Notes under the pieces: model-generated
Told to the model about the DNA's origin: nothing
The model's database searches: none
The model's input: only the letters and a program-made list of their open reading frames with translations
Source of the DNA: Diphasiastrum complanatum
Taxonomy: Eukaryota; Streptophyta; Lycopodiopsida; Lycopodiales; Lycopodiaceae
Direction of reading: 5' to 3'
Length of the DNA: 64,000 nucleotides
Assembly: GCA_029204225.1 (NCBI GenBank)
Contig: CM055111.1
Span: 4,892,377 to 4,956,376 of the forward strand
In this document: piece after piece, positions 20,303 to 30,981 of the stretch
How positions within the stretch are numbered: the stretch's first letter is position 1
Layout: the number at the start of each line of letters is the position of its first letter
Made by a program: the position numbers and the translations under genes

Positions 20303-21109
20303 AAAATTCTTTCTCTGTCTAAAGTACTTTTTGTTCCTAAGTTAGCAAAAAATCTTATTAGTATTGGGCAATTGTTTGATAGTAGACTAGATGTGAATTT
20401 CAATGTTGATACATGTACAATCAAGAAGCATGATGAGATCCTTGCATTTGGGTCTAGATATGGTGGAATCTACAATCTTGATCCCAAAGAGTATGCTAAC
20501 TCTTGTGATGGTGCTTTTGCTTCTCATATGTCTTTGGAGGAACTATGGCATAGAAGGTTGGGTCATCCTAACTATAGTTCTATGGTGTCCATGGTCAAGA
20601 AAGCCAAAGCTATTGGCTTGCCTAATCTTATCTCCAAGAATTTCAAGCCATGTGAGGCTTGTGCCATATCTAAGTCTCATAAAAAACCTTTTTCAAAGTC
20701 ATCTATCAAGACTACACATCCATTGGAGCTCATACACTTGGATGTGCACTTCTCATCTTCAAAGAGCAAGGGTGGTGCTACTTGCTTTGTAACTTTCATT
20801 GATGATTTCACTAGATTTACTTGGTTATATCTTCTAGCTTCAAAGTCTATGGTGTTTGAGTATTTCCTAAAGTTCAAAGCTCTAGTTGAAAAGCAATTTT
20901 CATACAAAATCAAGATTCTTAGAAGTGACGGAGGTGGTGAGTACACTTCCAATAAATTTCATGATTATTGTGAGCTTGAAGGCATTAAAAGAGAGTTTTC
21001 TTGTGCATATACACCATCTCAAAATGGGGTGGCTGAAAGAAAGAATAGAACCTTGTGTGAATCTTTTCTTCTTCATGAAAGACTACATATCTACTATCAA
21101 TTACTTTAG
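20303..21109 (+). pseudogene. Element E: integrase, C-terminally deleted
   Basis: In frame with the protease the sequence reads 'LFVPKLAKNLISIGQL', the HHCC zinc motif ('LWHRRLGHPNYSSM' and 'CEACAISK'), the first Asp ('HLDVHFSSSKS'), the second ('LRSDGGGEYTS') and the Glu ('QNGVAERKNRTL'). All catalytic residues are intact. Directly after this the frame stops and the C-terminal region of integrase is missing; the next readable sequence at 21184 is the linker before RT. The deletion is probably a few hundred bases. Confidence 0.85.
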
Positions 21110-21183
21110 AAGTAGAGAGCATGTAGATTCGATAGAAGAAACCTCAAAATCTATCACCTTTTGTTATTGAAGACAATCAACAT

Positions 21184-22878
21184 ATGGAGGAGTCAAGATT
21201 TGAAGATGGATGTCCTCGGATTTTCACTCCTAGAAGATCCATGAGGGAGAGATCCGAGCCCAAGAGGCTCACTTATGATGACAAAGGAAAACAAGTGGAT
21301 CTTGATTCCACTTATGCTTATTTTTTTTCTCATGAGGAGCCCAAAGATGTCCAAGAAGCCCTCAATACCAAGGAGTGGTATGAGGCCATGAAGATTGAAT
21401 ATGATGCCTTGATCACCAACCACACATGGGAGCTAGTGGATCCACCACCTAGCATGCATATTATTGGATGCAAGTGGGTGTTCAAGATCAAGTACAATCA
21501 TGATGGCTCCATCAACAAGTACAAGGCAAGATTATGTGCTAAAGGCTTTGCACAAATATATGGCCTTGACTATGAAGAAACCTTTGCTCCTGTAGCAAAG
21601 ATGGTGACAATAAGAATCATAATCTCTCTTGCCTTATTTTTTAAGTGGAAAATGTTTCAATTTGATGTCTCCAACGCTTTTTTGAATGGCTATTTTGAGG
21701 AGGAGATATACATGGAACAGCCTCAAGGATTTATCAAGGATAAATCTAAGGTGTGTTTGCTATTTAAAAGTCTTTATGGCTTGAAGCAAGCACCTAGATC
21801 ATGGTATTCAAGACTCAACAACTTTCTACTTTCATTAGGATTTGTGCTTAGTGACTATGATCCTTCTATGTACTTAAAGTTTGATGGTAGTAGTATTGTC
21901 ATTCTTCTAATCTATGTAGATGACATTATTCTTAGTGGAAGTTGTTTGATGCTAGTTCAAGAAACCAAAGATGCAATAGGAAAAGAATTTAAAATGCAAG
22001 ATCTAGGAGAGATCCATTACATTTTAGGCCTTGAGATTGATTTTCATGAAGAGTATGCTTTTATTTGTCAATCTAGATATATCTTTTCTATGTTGAGAAA
22101 ATTCAATATGAAAAATTGTAAAGGCATAGATACTCCCATGGAGCAACATCTAAAAGATCCTATTAAAGGTGATGAAAGATCCTTTGAGGACATCACACTT
22201 TATAGGAGTGTTATAGGCTCTTTAATTTGGCTTACTATCACTAGACCTGATTTGAGCTATTGTGTGCACAAATTGAGTCAATTTATGCAAGATCCTAAGA
22301 TCCAACATTGGAAAATGGCCAAGAGAGTTCTAAGATATGTATCTTCTACTCAAGATTATGGTTTATTGTACAAGAATGAAGATCTAACCATTGTTGGCTA
22401 TTCAGATTCCGATTTTGCAAGTGATGAAATGGATCGAAAGTCCATTAATGCATATACTATCTTTCTTGGAGGCAATATTGTGTCTTGGCTTTCAAAGAAG
22501 CAAGATACCATATCTCTATCTTCTTGTGAGGCCGAGTACAAAGCACTCACTACAACAACTAAAGAGGTGCTTTGGATCAAGAGGTTAATCATGGAGCTAA
22601 AGTGCATCAAAGAGGATGATCTTCCCTTGATCAAATGTGACAACATATTGACCCAAGCTCTTGCAAAGAGTCCTATTTTTCATGCAAGAAGCAAGCATAT
22701 AGAAGTGGCACACCATTTTGTAAGGGAAAAGCTCATTGGAGGTGAAATCAACTTGGAACATGTCGACACATCTTCATGTATTGCTGATCTTCTCACAAAG
22801 CCACTTTGCAAAAGTGCCTTCTCAAAGCACAGATCTAATCTTGGTCTTATCTCAAGATCGACGCTTGATCCACATTAG
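21184..22878 (+). CDS. Element E: reverse transcriptase and RNase H
   Basis: A 564-codon open frame. After a basic linker it has 'WEAMKIE'-like 'EWYEAMKIEYDALITNHTW', 'CKWVFKIKYNHDGSI', 'FDVSNAFLNGYFEEEIYM', 'SLYGLKQAPRSWY' and the catalytic 'LLIYVDDIILSG'. The RNase H residues follow: Asp in 'GYSDSDFASDE', Glu in 'SLSSCEAEYKAL', Asp in 'IKCDNILTQALAK', and the usual 'ARSKHIEVAHHFVREKL'. It ends 'SRSTLDPH' followed by a stop 20 bases before the polypurine tract. The whole catalytic module is intact, so it could in principle be translated if transcribed, though the upstream frame is broken. Confidence 0.9.
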   Translation: MEESRFEDGCPRIFTPRRSMRERSEPKRLTYDDKGKQVDLDSTYAYFFSHEEPKDVQEALNTKEWYEAMKIEYDALITNHTWELVDPPPSMHIIGCKWVFKIKYNHDGSINKYKARLCAKGFAQIYGLDYEETFAPVAKMVTIRIIISLALFFKWKMFQFDVSNAFLNGYFEEEIYMEQPQGFIKDKSKVCLLFKSLYGLKQAPRSWYSRLNNFLLSLGFVLSDYDPSMYLKFDGSSIVILLIYVDDIILSGSCLMLVQETKDAIGKEFKMQDLGEIHYILGLEIDFHEEYAFICQSRYIFSMLRKFNMKNCKGIDTPMEQHLKDPIKGDERSFEDITLYRSVIGSLIWLTITRPDLSYCVHKLSQFMQDPKIQHWKMAKRVLRYVSSTQDYGLLYKNEDLTIVGYSDSDFASDEMDRKSINAYTIFLGGNIVSWLSKKQDTISLSSCEAEYKALTTTTKEVLWIKRLIMELKCIKEDDLPLIKCDNILTQALAKSPIFHARSKHIEVAHHFVREKLIGGEINLEHVDTSSCIADLLTKPLCKSAFSKHRSNLGLISRSTLDPH

Positions 22879-22886
22879 ATACATTT

Positions 22887-22950
22887 TTAGGAGGAGTGTC
22901 AAAATATTGGAAAAATATATCTAATGTTGTAAGTAGGGGTCCTAAAAATG
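22887..22950 (+). repeat. Element E: polypurine tract and 3' LTR remnant
   Basis: 'ttaggaggag' (22887-22896) precedes TGTCAAAATATTGG. Identity with the 5' LTR stops at 22950 after 'cctaaaaatg', so only 54 bases of the 3' LTR remain. Confidence 0.85.
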
Positions 22951-23087
22951 CGGAGCATCACAGAGAATGCAAGATGAAGATTTATCTATACACCACATCA
23001 TTGTAATTGATTACAATAAATGTGTAACTTTCAACTATGGAATTCGTTGTACTTAAGAAGTATTTGAACTACAACGACAACTTTAAA

Positions 23088-23305
23088 GTGTGTATTTAGG
23101 TCAAACAACTCAAAGTCGCCAGAATACACAAGTTTGTTGTGGACTTTGGTCGAATATCTTCATAATAAACTTTGGTCACATACTTCTCATTTTTCAGTGT
23201 GTATTTAGGTCAAACAACTCAAAGTCGCCAGAATACACAAGTTTGTTGTGGACTTTGGTCGAATATCTTCATAATAAACTTTGGTCACATACTTCTCATT
23301 TTTCA
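23088..23305. repeat. 109-bp tandem duplication
   Basis: Two directly adjacent copies (23088-23196 and 23197-23305), each starting 'gtgtgtatttaggtc' and ending 'catttttca'. By eye they are identical, so the duplication is recent. Confidence 0.9.
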
Positions 23306-23936
23306 GCTATTAAGATAATGTGACAATGAACTTGGAATTGCCATTTTGTCAAAGTAGACAGGCATTTCTCATTTTTTGGGAGTATTTAAAGATGTTCCTT
23401 GTCGAAATAAACACTTTTCACATTTTTTGCATTTTCAAAAAAAGCAAAAAAGCTGACAAATAGTTTACTTCTTCAAAATATTTGAAAATAAGTCACTGTT
23501 AAAAAATTGTCGCATTTTTTGGAAGTTCAAAAAATGCGAACTATGTGAAAAACAGTTCAATTCTGCAGACTATTGCAAAGATAGTGTATTTCTGCAGACT
23601 TATAGAAAATCTTCATTTGTTGAAGTCATTGAGAATGGCCAGATCTTCAATGATCTTTGAATAACTTGAGCTCGACATTCGAATGTGAAAAAGAGTAGGA
23701 TTGGTTACCTTTTAGTCTTTGATCCATGGATGAAGATTAGTTGGAAGCCCAATGTAATCATCCTTCAAATAGTTTAGTTGTTTGAGTTTTGTGATTCCTA
23801 CAAGTATCAGATGAGCAGACATAGAACCAAAGTAGGTCGCATCTGACCCTAGATCAGTGACAAAAAATGTGCAGAAAAAATCTTAAAATAAAAATAGTAG
23901 CACCAAGGAGAAAACTAAGATCTTAATTTCCAACCA
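23306..23936 (-). repeat. Probable copia LTR (minus strand)
   Basis: A polypurine tract on the minus strand (complement of 'tcccccttaa', 23937-23946) follows the RNase H stop at 23948 and precedes TGGTTGGAAATTAAG, a TG start. The rest to the left has no coding capacity. The far end is not resolved and the tandem repeat at 23088-23305 may lie inside the same LTR. Confidence 0.4.
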
Positions 23937-23947
23937 TCCCCCTTAAG

Positions 23948-24190
23948 TTACGGTTGGTGCATTGGTTTCTTCATCAGGTTTAGCATGCTAAAATACTTTT
24001 GATGCTTGATCCTGGAAAGAGCTTTAGTGAATATTTCTTCAACCATTTCTATTGTGGAGAAGTATTGAAGAATCACTAGCCCCGAGAAAACCTTCTCCCG
24101 AATAAAATGATATTGGATTTTGATGTGCTTAGACTTGCCATGAAATTTGGGATTTAACAACAGTGAAATATAGCTTAAATTGTCATTCAT
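23948..24190 (-). pseudogene. Ty1/copia RNase H tail
   Basis: Minus-strand 'LLLNPKFHGKSKHIKIQYH', 'FIREKVFSGLVILQYF' and 'MVEEIFTKALSRIKHQKY' is the C-terminus of copia RNase H. Only about 80 codons remain. To the right the sequence changes to non-copia DNA and then gypsy sequence, so it may be the left half of a copia element split by the gypsy insertion; the integrase piece at 32300-32760 (same strand) could be the other half. Confidence 0.75.
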
Positions 24191-24659
24191 ATTATTTTTT
24201 CTACTTTGGTTGAGAAAAGCACTGTCTCAAAATAGGAAAAATGTGTCTAATCAGATTCGCGGAGATGTTAAAGAAATCATGGAAACTATTCCGAGTTTCA
24301 GGGAATTGTCTACGAATTTTGTCAGTGGGTATATGATGCAAAAAACTAATTTTTCTATTTTTGAAAGGTTTTTCTCCAAGACAGAATTCGTGGAGACCAA
24401 AAATGAATCGTGCACTGAAAAAAAGAGGTCAGGCGAATTCTATCTGAGATGGTGTGAGACAAATCTTTTGAAAGAATGGTTGTTGTGATATTCTCAGAGA
24501 AAGACTGATTGCATGCCTGATTTGATAGTATCTTGATGGTGTGAACAAGAAAACACGGCAAAAAAATTGCTGAAATGGTAGGCAGGCAGTAAAGAAAGAT
24601 AAAGAAGAACAGTAGAAAAGAAAATAAGTAATACATATCAAGATAAAAACAGGGCTCAT
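24191..24659. other. No gene seen, possible gypsy 3' region
   Basis: Lies between copia RNase H and gypsy integrase. It should hold the gypsy 3' LTR if the element at 24660-32268 is one unit, but I could not match it to 30982-32268. Confidence 0.35.
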
Positions 24660-25134
24660 TGTACTTTCTCAGTCCTCTCCCATTGACTACAGTGTCTAGG
24701 ATATTACCTTGAAGGGTTTGGAGTTGTACATATCCAGAGACAAATATTTTCTGAATGACATAAGGACCTTGGTCGAGAAATTTTAGTTTGTCTTTAAAGG
24801 CTTTGGCTTGGTAGAGCAGGACCTTATCTCCAACCTGAAACTCTTTGAGTTTTAAAGATCAATTATGGCATGCTTTTTGTCGACGTTTGTGGACTTGTCG
24901 AGCGTTGATGCTGATCCGTCGTGTTTCACATAGTTGTTCCAGATGGAATGACTCGTTTGCTAGAGTCTGTTGATTATCTACCTCAAGATTATAGGCCACT
25001 CGAAGGGAGGGGATTTGGAATTCTACAGGCATAACGGCTTGTTGGCCATATGCTAGCTGGAAAGGGGTTAAGCTTGTAGCTCTCTTCGAGGTGGTGTGAT
25101 AAGCCCAGAGAGTAGCTGATGTTTTCCAATGCAT
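24660..25134 (-). pseudogene. Ty3/gypsy integrase C-terminal region
   Basis: Minus-strand 'WAYHTTSKRATSLTPFQLAY', 'VMPVEFQIPSLRVAYN' and then, across stops, 'FQVGDKVLLYQAKAFKDK' and 'VSGYVQLQTLQGNILDTV'. These are the end of the gypsy integrase core and its GPY-like C-terminal part. No chromodomain is seen. It meets a plus-strand integrase fragment head to head at about 25131. Confidence 0.75.
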
Positions 25135-25557
25135 AAAACACTTTCAAAAGACCGACTACATGCCTTTACACCCTGTAACCACTGATCAAGCTTTTCAAAA
25201 ATGGGAGATTGATTATGCTGGACCCATTAGTCCCGCTGCTCGACACATACAATCTCATTATATCATAGTAGCTACGGACTATTGTACCAAATGGGCTAAA
25301 GCAAGAGCTATTCGCAATGTTGATGCTCATTTTACTGCAAAATTTCTCTATGAATAGGTTATAGTTCATTCCGGCTGTCCTCTAGAACTTATCAGTGATT
25401 GGGGTACACATTTCCTTAACTTTGTCATAGCAGATCTCCTTTCAAATTTTTTTGTAGTACATCGCAAAAGTTCCCCATACTATCCACGATGCAATGGCTA
25501 GGCGAAATCCACCAATAAAATCCTATGTAGAATTCTCACCAAAACCGTCAAATCCAG
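25131..25557 (+). pseudogene. Ty3/gypsy integrase core, inverted relative to neighbours
   Basis: Plus-strand 'YMPLHPVTTDQAFQKWEID', 'IIVATDYCTKWAKARAIR', 'ISDWGTHF' and 'PYYPRCNG' then a stop and 'AKSTNKILCRILTKTV'. The two Asp residues are present, but the catalytic Glu of the usual 'GQAESTNK' is Lys and the preceding Gln is a stop. An amber stop also ends the first half at 25357. It is joined directly to a protease-RT linker at 25561, skipping the integrase C-terminus. Confidence 0.75.
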
Positions 25558-25560
25558 CCG

Positions 25561-26229
25561 ATGTTTCATGACGAAGGGTCCTCGACCACCAATTCAATGT
25601 TTGAACCATACCAGTCCAGCCACGAAAAAAGTCATTATGTTAAATCTACTGATATCATAAATTGGAGTCACAGTTTAGCTACAATTGATTGTGTGAATGC
25701 TGATTATTGTGCTCAACATCAGTATAATTGTACCTCTCCACTCCCGATCGATCACGACCAATTACCTGATCTTGATACACCTATCATCAATATCAATTTT
25801 ATTGATATTCTTCCACACAATGATGAGTTACTAGATGTTGCATGGCTACCTACTAATGAATCAGAAAATTTATTCGTTGATGACGAGAATGTCTTACAAA
25901 TTTATAATTGCCTAGAAGATTTGGACACCTCCGATATTTAGATCCTCAATTACATGGAGGCACTTCCACTTAGGGCCTATCTGCAACATGCATCCAAAGT
26001 GGAACCGGTTGCCAAGGTTACAGTTGAAAAGCCTGATACCAAATTCTATCATGTCAAATGCCCAAACTATCCCTGGGATCTCTATGAGGAGAAAACAATG
26101 TTTCAAATCGACAACGAAATCCTCCATGATGTGCCACCATGTCCTCATCCGCACACCTCACGACCTCCGAAGCCACAACCACGTGGCCACACCGTGAAGG
26201 AAAAGATGAAAAAACTGCTTCAAATTTAG
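25561..26229 (+). pseudogene. Ty3/gypsy protease-RT linker
   Basis: Two open stretches (to 25941 and from 25954) contain 'INWSHSLATIDCVNADYC', 'DTPIININFIDILP', 'LDVAWLPTNESENLF' and 'EALPLRAYLQHASKVEP'. Equivalent sequence stands between protease and RT in the minus-strand element at 59415-64000 ('INWNEALATIDCTAGYMC', 'LDTPITFPLNVLNVAWI'), which identifies it as part of the same gypsy lineage. No enzyme motif is present. Confidence 0.65.
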
Positions 26230-26321
26230 CCGCCTGGCGACCTCACAACCATTAGGAAAGTTTCTGAGATTGCTCTGTTCTTACACCAACCTCCGAACGT
26301 CCCCAATCACCATTCCGGCAG

Positions 26322-27530
26322 GTGAAAGACAAGGCCCCCCTTGAATCTCCAGCCCAGGATGTCCTTGCATACTTTAAGGACTATACGATCGAGGATGTCA
26401 CAATCCAATTACAACAAGCTCAACATGGGCCAAATGGTGATTCGCCCTACGAAGGCCCTGCGCGAACTATCATCCTTTCTTTGGGCGAGCCAAATGAAAC
26501 CAATGAATATATAGTCCACATCGGAGCCCATCTCAATCGCAAACAACGCAGATAGCTTGAAGAGCTCCTGTGAAATTATAGACACGTCTTTGCGTGGACC
26601 TATAAAGACATGAAAGGCGTCTCACCCCAGGTAGATGTGCATTGTATTTTGCTTGAATAGGGTGTGAGGCCAACTGCTAGTCATCTATACATATGTAATC
26701 CAATCTATAAGGCCAAGATCAAAGAAGAATTACAATGCCTCTTAGATGCGGGATTTATCTATGAAATCGAGCATACTGAGTGGGTCTCCCCAATTGTCAT
26801 CGTTCCCAAGAAAAATGTGTCGACTTTAAGAAACTTAATGCCATCACAGAATGTGATTATTTTCTATTACCTTTTGGAAAATCCAGCTTAGAAACTCTAG
26901 CAAGAGATGAGGCTTACTCCTTCTTAGAAGGCTTTAGCGGATACAATATGATCTAAATTGCTAAAAAAGATCAACATAAAACCGCTTTTGCCACAAAATG
27001 GAGAACCTTTTGTTGGAAAGTCATGCCTTTTGGTCTCTGCAATGCCCCTAGCACCTTCCAACATGTTATGCAAGTTGCCTTTTCTCAGCAGATGGGTGAC
27101 ACCCTAGAGGTTTACTTGGACGATTTAGGTGCATGTTCAGAAGAAACACGCCCTCTGTCTATGCTCGCAATTTTTTTTATCCAATATCAACGCTTCGACA
27201 TCTCCCTTAATCCTGAAAAATGCCATATCTGGGTAACACATGGTATTGTGTTAGGACATATTATTTTTCGAAATGGCATTGCCACTGACTCCAAAAAATC
27301 ATTATCATTCAAATCTACCGAAACCACGTACAATCCGCGAAGTTTGCTCTTTCCTTGGCCACGCCAACTACTATCGATGCTTTATGTTTTATTTTGCTAA
27401 CAAAGCATGCTTAATCTACAAAGTAGTTGCAGTTCCCAAATGGAAGAATGAACAATGCATCACATTTAATCAACTCAAAGAAGCCCTTACCAATGCACCT
27501 ATCCTCCGGGCTCTTGATTAATCTAAAGAA
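26322..27530 (+). pseudogene. Ty3/gypsy reverse transcriptase
   Basis: Across several stops and frame changes: 'LEELL.NYRHVFAWTYKDM', 'IKEELQCLLDAGFIYEIEH', 'EWVSPIVIVPKKN', 'FLEGFSGYN'-like 'SFLEGFSGYNM', 'MPFGLCNAPSTFQHVMQ' and the catalytic 'EVYLDDLGACSEE'. Then 'LNPEKCHIWVTHGIVLGHI' and 'REVCSFLGHANYYRCFMFYF' lead toward RNase H. Stops near 26556, 26658, 26889 and 26955 show long decay. The order RT then RNase H is normal for Ty3/gypsy. Confidence 0.8.
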
Positions 27531-28099
27531 TTCCATGTGCATACCGATGCATCCAAGTATGCCATTGGAGCAGTGCTCACCCAAACAGGAGAATTCAAAA
27601 AGGATTACCCAATCCATTTTCTCAGTCAACAATTGATACCTGCTGAAGTCAATTATACCACTATCGGACACGAAGCCTTGGCAATGGTATATGTGGTTCA
27701 AAAGTTTCGCCATTATCTTTTGGAAAAAGTATTTGCATTCTTCACTGATCATCAAGCATTGCTATATCTATCAACATGACTTTCACCATAAGCCGTATTA
27801 CTAGATGGATCCTATTACTGCGAAAATGTGAGTTTAAGATCGTGGTTCATAAGGGAGTTCAACATTATCTAGCAAATCATCCGTCCCAAATCCCTAACCT
27901 ACCCACCCATGATCAAGGCATCAACGATGATTTAGCAGATGCCATACTACTCCAAGTTGACTCTTCACCCGTATGGGCTGGAGAAATCACCGAGTATTTA
28001 ACTTTAGGGCAGATGGATCCTTCCTTATCTAAACCTGAACAATGTGCGTTGGTCCTCAAGACCAAACCTTATGAGAGCAGGCTTGAGTTTGCCCATTGA
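27531..28099 (+). pseudogene. Ty3/gypsy RNase H and pre-integrase region
   Basis: 'FHVHTDASKYAIGAVLTQTG' carries the first RNase H Asp; 'VNYTTIGHEALAMVYVV' the Glu; 'FAFFTDHQALLYLST' the next Asp. A TGA at 27777-27779 interrupts, then 'TRWILLLRKCEFKIVVHKG' and 'HYLANHPSQIPNLP' follow. The block stops at about 28099, where minus-strand gypsy sequence begins. Confidence 0.8.
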
Positions 28100-28445
28100 A
28101 TCAATGGTGACAGAACTATCATGATTTCCAAAAGTGACTCGGCCTTTGCTTTAGTCATGAACGACTCTTGCATTGGTGAGCCACGGACGACCAAGTAGTA
28201 ATTCATAGGAATAGAAACTATTGGGAATATCAAGTACTACTAGATCTACAGAAAACTTTAGACCTCCTAGTTTGATCAGCATTTGTGGAAGGAAACCGGT
28301 AGGTCGGACCACTTTGATCAGCCATCCTAGGATGACAAGTGAGTTTGGCAAGCTTGTCTCTCAGATTCTATTCTAGCATGAGGGATGTGGAGTTGATATT
28401 GATATTAAGCCGCCATCAAGAACAGCTAGGACTTCGCAAAATGGG
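28100..28445 (-). pseudogene. Ty3/gypsy protease region
   Basis: Minus-strand 'AVLDGG' (retropepsin Asp in the D-G-G form common in this lineage), then after a frameshift 'GWLIKVVRPTGFLPQMLI', 'KLGGLKFSVDLVVLDIPN' and 'YELLLGRPWLTNARVVHD'. This is the aspartic protease and following segment. It is continuous with the gag region to its right and ends against the plus-strand RNase H block. Confidence 0.7.
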
Positions 28446-30215
28446 CGATGGATAGCTGAGAGTTTGATGTTGTCCCGTTCATTGAGCAGATTGGTGAGGT
28501 GTAATGGCATTTCGGGCAAGTCATCAATGGTGGTGTCAATGGATTGGATATGGTATTTCCATTTGCCAGCATGCTTCCAGAGAACATGGAAAGGAAGAGT
28601 GACATCGGCTTGCAGTAAACCTCCCCAGACTTTAGTATCTTCAAGGGTTTTGCTTTCAAAAGGCTTGTGAGGTACTTTATGGGAGGTGGAAGATTGTTGA
28701 TCGACATTGTGAATTTCCTGGCTATACTGATGATGCAGCCAAATTTTTTCAGATGGGTGAGGATAAACTATCGGGGTCGAATCTTCACTTGGAGAAACTG
28801 CATGCTACTGAGTTTTGCTGGGTGCAAGTGTAGGGGCTTGGCATTGGGTTTGTGCCCAAGTCAAGACCTATGCAGGATGAGTTTCAACTGGTAAAGTTTC
28901 TATTTGCACTGAACAGACAGGAGCAGCAGGTTTGGATCAGGATCGGTTTGGATCGGTTTGGATCAGGATCGGGATGGACAGTTTTCACAAGCTGGAGGAA
29001 AGCAGAGTTTATCTGGGCAGCGAATACTAGGATGCTTACTTGCACAAATAAAACATCCTCGTATTGCTGGGAGCACGACAAAGACAACTTGGTTTGGATT
29101 GTAAGCTTGTGCATTGGGATCCACTGCTTGAGCATTAAAATCATATGTTTAATAAACAACCATTTCAGAAGAGTATTGCAGTTGAGTAGTGTCTTCCACA
29201 TAGTAGGTTGCTGGATCGATGGTATTTGGATCAAGATAATGGACAACTTGTTGTGGGGCAGGTTGGTTAACGACAAACTATTGACGTGGTGGTTGGTACT
29301 AATTTGGTGCAGTTGGTCATGGTTGGTAGACCCCTGGTCATGGCATAGGCTGTTGTGGAGGGTAGGGGCAGTATGCTCGATAGATGGTGGGTCTAGTTGC
29401 TACTGAAAAATGGTTTTGCAGTTGAGGGCATTCATTAGCACTATGATGCTGTGAGCAGATTAGACACTAGACATTTTCTCTTGTTGGAAAGGATTTCTCT
29501 AAAATATGTTTTATGGTGGTTTGGAAATCGGTAGAGAGCTTATCTATATGAGATTTTTGAGCTTTTTGCCAGGTTTCCATTTGATGCAGAAGTTCAGAAG
29601 ATTGGGCAACATTGTTAGACTTCGGGTGATTAGGACGGTCAGAATTCTTAGATTTCTTTTCATGATGGTCAAAGTCATCGTCGGAACCTTCGTCTTCCTC
29701 ATGGATAGCATCAGTCATCACATCTTTAAGTTGATCATAAAAGTCAACTAATTTGAGTTCACGGCGGATGTTTTTAGACAATCCAACCAAGAACAGTTTT
29801 ATGGCCATACGTTCGGTGATATTTTCATCGACAAATTCTACTTTGAGACGTTTAAAATGCTCAATGAGATTTTGAATAGAATCTTCGCAGCGCATCTTGA
29901 TATGGGTAATTTGGATGAATGGACTCTGAGTCAGTTTGGATGGTTCGAAATGTCCTTGAGGGTGGTCCAAGAAGCGAGATCAAGAGCTTCGAGGTTAAGA
30001 TACCACTCTTTGGCTGTTCCATAGAGTACCATGGAGAATAGGCGAAGCTTTTCAGTCTTAGAGGTATCTCAATAGAAATGACATGTATTATCAAAGTCTT
30101 GGAGAGATCTAACTGGGTCAGATTTTCCATCATACTTTGGTACCTCGATATGTGAAATTTTGTATTCTAGTCATGGAGGAGCCGGATTAGAAGATTCAGC
30201 ACAGTCTCGAGACAT
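28446..30215 (-). pseudogene. Ty3/gypsy gag with two zinc knuckles
   Basis: The minus-strand ATG at 30215 begins 'MSRDCAESSNPAPP', then 'ISHIEVPKYDGKSDPV', 'EKLRLFSMVLYGTAKEWYL', 'FKRLKVEFVDENITERMAI' and 'KLFLVGLSKNIRRELK', the Retrotrans_gag pattern. An acidic/basic stretch and a zinc knuckle follow ('CLICSQHHSANECPQL', about 29470), then a Pro/Gln/Tyr-rich region and a second knuckle ('CFICASKHPSIRCP', about 29040). A minus-strand open frame at 28426-28707 leads to the protease. Numerous stops and frameshifts (first TGA after 'NPAPP') make it inactive. Gag packages element RNA. Confidence 0.75.
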
Positions 30216-30966
30216 GATGTAGAATGAGGAGTAAAATAGCAAAACAGATGATCAGGACAGTATTGTACTTGGGTCAAAAATCTAAAAAAACAGATTTCTT
30301 GCAGAATGGAGAAGTTTTGAAAAAAAACTGGACTCTTTTACTGTAGTAGAATTTTTGAATAGGCTGAGAAATCGTGGAGATGTAGATAAATCAAAATTCT
30401 GACAGGGAGTGCTATCTATTTTTTTGAAATTTTTTGAAATTTTATTTTTACTGTTAGAAGTTGCGGGTGGGACAGAGAAGTCGTGCTCACTGAGGATGAT
30501 TTCGTAGGCTAGATGGTGATACAGAGATTTTACTGACAGATAGGGAATATAGGAAAAAATATGGCTTTTTGATATAAAATAGGTAAAATCTCTAAATTAG
30601 AATTTGCGGAGCTCCTAGAGGACTGATCTTGATGATCTAGACTCAATGAATCCGGCGAATTCTAGGAAAATTCATGGAGGTGATAAAATGAAAAATCAGG
30701 GTCTGTTAGGGCTGCAGACAGATAGACGAATTTTGATATACCTGTTTGGTTTGAAAAAGGTCACTTGGGTCACTTTTTTTCAAAGAAAATGCTCAAGTTG
30801 ACACTTTTGTTGCTTCCCCTTGGCTTGATAAGTTGCTCGGCAACTCGGATAGGACCTAGAGAGAAGACTCATGCTGTGGTTGAAAAATAGAAAGCAAACA
30901 AGCAAACACACAACACGGAGGCGAAAAAACAAAACAAAAGAAACGCGGTAAAGAATGCTTAAAAAG
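30216..30966 (-). other. Gypsy element leader
   Basis: Between the gag ATG and the primer-binding site the minus-strand sequence has no useful reading frame. It is the expected leader. Confidence 0.5.
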
Positions 30967-30981
30967 CGGCAATGGTGCCAA
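30967..30981 (-). promoter_or_regulatory. Gypsy primer-binding site
   Basis: Minus-strand TTGGCACCATTGCCG is close to TTGGCGCCGTTGCCG, a common plant gypsy primer site, and directly follows the LTR end ...CTCCAACA. Confidence 0.7.

Larger units (their letters stand above)
17923..22950 (+). mobile_element. Ty1/copia element E
   Basis: In order: complete 5' LTR, primer-binding site, leader, gag, protease, integrase core, reverse transcriptase, RNase H, polypurine tract and a 54-base remnant of the 3' LTR. The order is canonical Ty1/copia. It carries one gag frameshift, one stop after the protease and a deletion between the integrase core and RT, so it is not autonomous, but it is the best preserved retroelement in the window. 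Confidence 0.85.
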
